The notes below the pieces were generated by a model. That model did no database searches. It saw nothing but the letters and a program-made list of their open reading frames with translations, and was not told the DNA's origin. DNA of 6,523 bases from an uncultured Ruminococcus sp. (lineage in GTDB: Bacteria > Bacillota > Clostridia > Oscillospirales > Ruminococcaceae), in assembly GCA_910584195.1 (NCBI GenBank), contig CAJTYV010000079.1, positions 1 through 6,523 on the forward strand, given 5' to 3'. The translations under genes were made by a program, and so were the position numbers. Positions 5,960 through 6,523 of this stretch are shown here, piece after piece. Position 1 is the stretch's first letter; the number at the start of each line of letters is the position of its first letter.

Positions 5960-6294
5960 TTGTGGCTTTTGAAGCTTTTGTTTCAGTAGGAACAGGTTAT
6001 AGTATGTTGTATATGGAATGGGACATATACTATACGTTTATATTCCTATTATGTAGTTTGTTGAGTGGATTCATTGCATTTAAGTGGTTTAGGAAAAGTA
6101 TTATCAGACTTTCTTTGTCGGTCTGGATAGCTAACAGCCTATCTGTTGCAATCTGTTTTCTTTTCCCCAATCTAAGTAAATCCACAACACATTCAGATTA
6201 CCTGATATTATTTATGATAATGTATTCGTTAATCTCAATTATCCCATATATTATTGTGACGAAAATTTATTCGCTTATTTCAAAACGACTATGA
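5929..6294 (+). CDS. Four-helix membrane protein, 121 aa, paralogous to the membrane half of the Imm40-like fusion
   Basis: The product starts with MILTDKRFWI and then has four predicted membrane helices at about residues 9-28, 34-51, 58-80 and 90-111, ending in SLISKRL. Order and spacing match the first about 140 residues of the protein encoded at 3063-3824. Short stretches agree beyond the leader, for example ISIIPYIIVTKIYSL against VSFLPTMITTFIASF. It has no Imm40-like tail: the frame stops where the linker begins in the longer protein. It is therefore either a stand-alone membrane protein or the membrane half awaiting or having lost a soluble module. The region is AT-rich (about 28% G+C over 6001-6060). 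Start and stop both overlap neighbours as ATGA. Function unknown; it may anchor or stabilise immunity modules, or itself protect against a membrane-acting toxin. Confidence 0.8.
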   Translation: MILTDKRFWIFVAFEAFVSVGTGYSMLYMEWDIYYTFIFLLCSLLSGFIAFKWFRKSIIRLSLSVWIANSLSVAICFLFPNLSKSTTHSDYLILFMIMYSLISIIPYIIVTKIYSLISKRL

Positions 6295-6494
6295 CACATA
6301 AATTGGATGTATTTTGGATTGCGCGGGGAGCGTTGCTCGTTCTCATGGTCGGGTGTTGCTTGTCCGAGGGTTGGATTGAAGATACTGCACTGCTTGTCGG
6401 AACTTATGTGTTGTCGCTGTTATCGTTCAAAGTATTATTATCTTTTTTTGACCTTTGCGCGTTATTACTTTATGAATTAGAAATTTCACTATGA
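6291..6494 (+). CDS. Small two-helix membrane protein, 67 aa
   Basis: ATG 6291 overlaps the preceding stop (ATGA), and the TGA at 6492-6494 overlaps the next ATG at 6491, so the gene sits in the same coupled string. Residues 8-24 and about 31-60 are hydrophobic and likely span the membrane; the tail YELEISL is acidic. No family is recognised. Its start MTHKLDVFWI keeps F8-W9-I10 and the DNA TTTTGGAT at exactly the offset seen in the common start element, with the first four bases also shared, so it may be a decayed fifth copy. It could be a full small gene or the truncated 5' part of a longer membrane gene. Confidence 0.65.
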   Translation: MTHKLDVFWIARGALLVLMVGCCLSEGWIEDTALLVGTYVLSLLSFKVLLSFFDLCALLLYELEISL

Positions 6495-6523
6495 AAAATC
6501 AGCAAGATAACTTAGGCAGTCAG
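6491..6523 (+). CDS. Start of a further array gene (partial)
   Basis: An ATG at 6491 overlaps the upstream stop as ATGA, the junction type used repeatedly in this array, and the frame is open to the window edge: 11 codons, MKNQQDNLGSQ. The polar start shows no signal peptide or membrane helix so far. The call rests on the junction and array pattern, since the coding stretch is too short to judge by itself. Confidence 0.5.
   Translation, partial: MKNQQDNLGSQ

Overview
The window looks like an accessory island of a Bacteroidales bacterium. Three things support this: the Fic/DOC C-terminus at the left edge resembles the RhuM/Fic/DOC proteins common in that order; a perfect TAnnTTTG -7 box (the Bacteroides-type sigma factor consensus) precedes the array; and start codons lack Shine-Dalgarno sequences. 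Genus cannot be fixed from the sequence. The Fic fragment is clearly richer in G+C (about 60% over positions 61-120) than the downstream array (hand-counted lines mostly 33-48%, and 28% at 6001-6060), which fits acquisition or rapid turnover of the array.

Layout: (1) 3-212, C-terminus of a Fic/DOC protein cut by the window edge. (2) 213-379, a 167-base intergenic region with a promoter-like sequence and a possible unidentified coding remnant. (3) 380-6523, a tightly packed plus-strand array with overlaps (mostly ATGA or TAATG) or gaps of 2-28 bases and no terminator that I can see, probably one polycistron. Its genes are a secreted 308-residue protein, a secreted 252-residue protein, a multi-pass membrane protein broken by a frameshift, a small soluble protein broken by a second frameshift, a four-helix membrane protein fused to an Imm40-like immunity domain, a DUF3592-like membrane module fused to a possible CdiI/DUF1436-like domain, a pentapeptide-repeat protein, a 222-residue soluble protein, a second four-helix membrane protein without the Imm40 domain, a 67-residue two-helix protein, and the first 11 codons of another gene.

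The most striking pattern is that four otherwise different genes (starts 1306, 3063, 4692, 5929) begin with nearly the same DNA, encoding M-x-LTDKRFWI or M-x-LTDKRY. Three copies are identical over 25 bases and all four over 16, including synonymous positions. The element opens a signal peptide, two membrane proteins and a soluble pentapeptide protein, so protein function alone does not explain it. It divides the array into blocks of two or three genes. It also carries stop codons in both alternative frames, so any upstream gene running into it ends within 17 bases.

My interpretation is a polyimmunity locus, comparable to the acquired interbacterial defence clusters of Bacteroidales, whose gene blocks were joined or shuffled at a shared start sequence. 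The Imm40-like domain is the best functional anchor. The other gene functions, and the recombination role of the element, are inference. No toxin, recombinase, tRNA, rRNA, CRISPR array or complete insertion sequence is visible.
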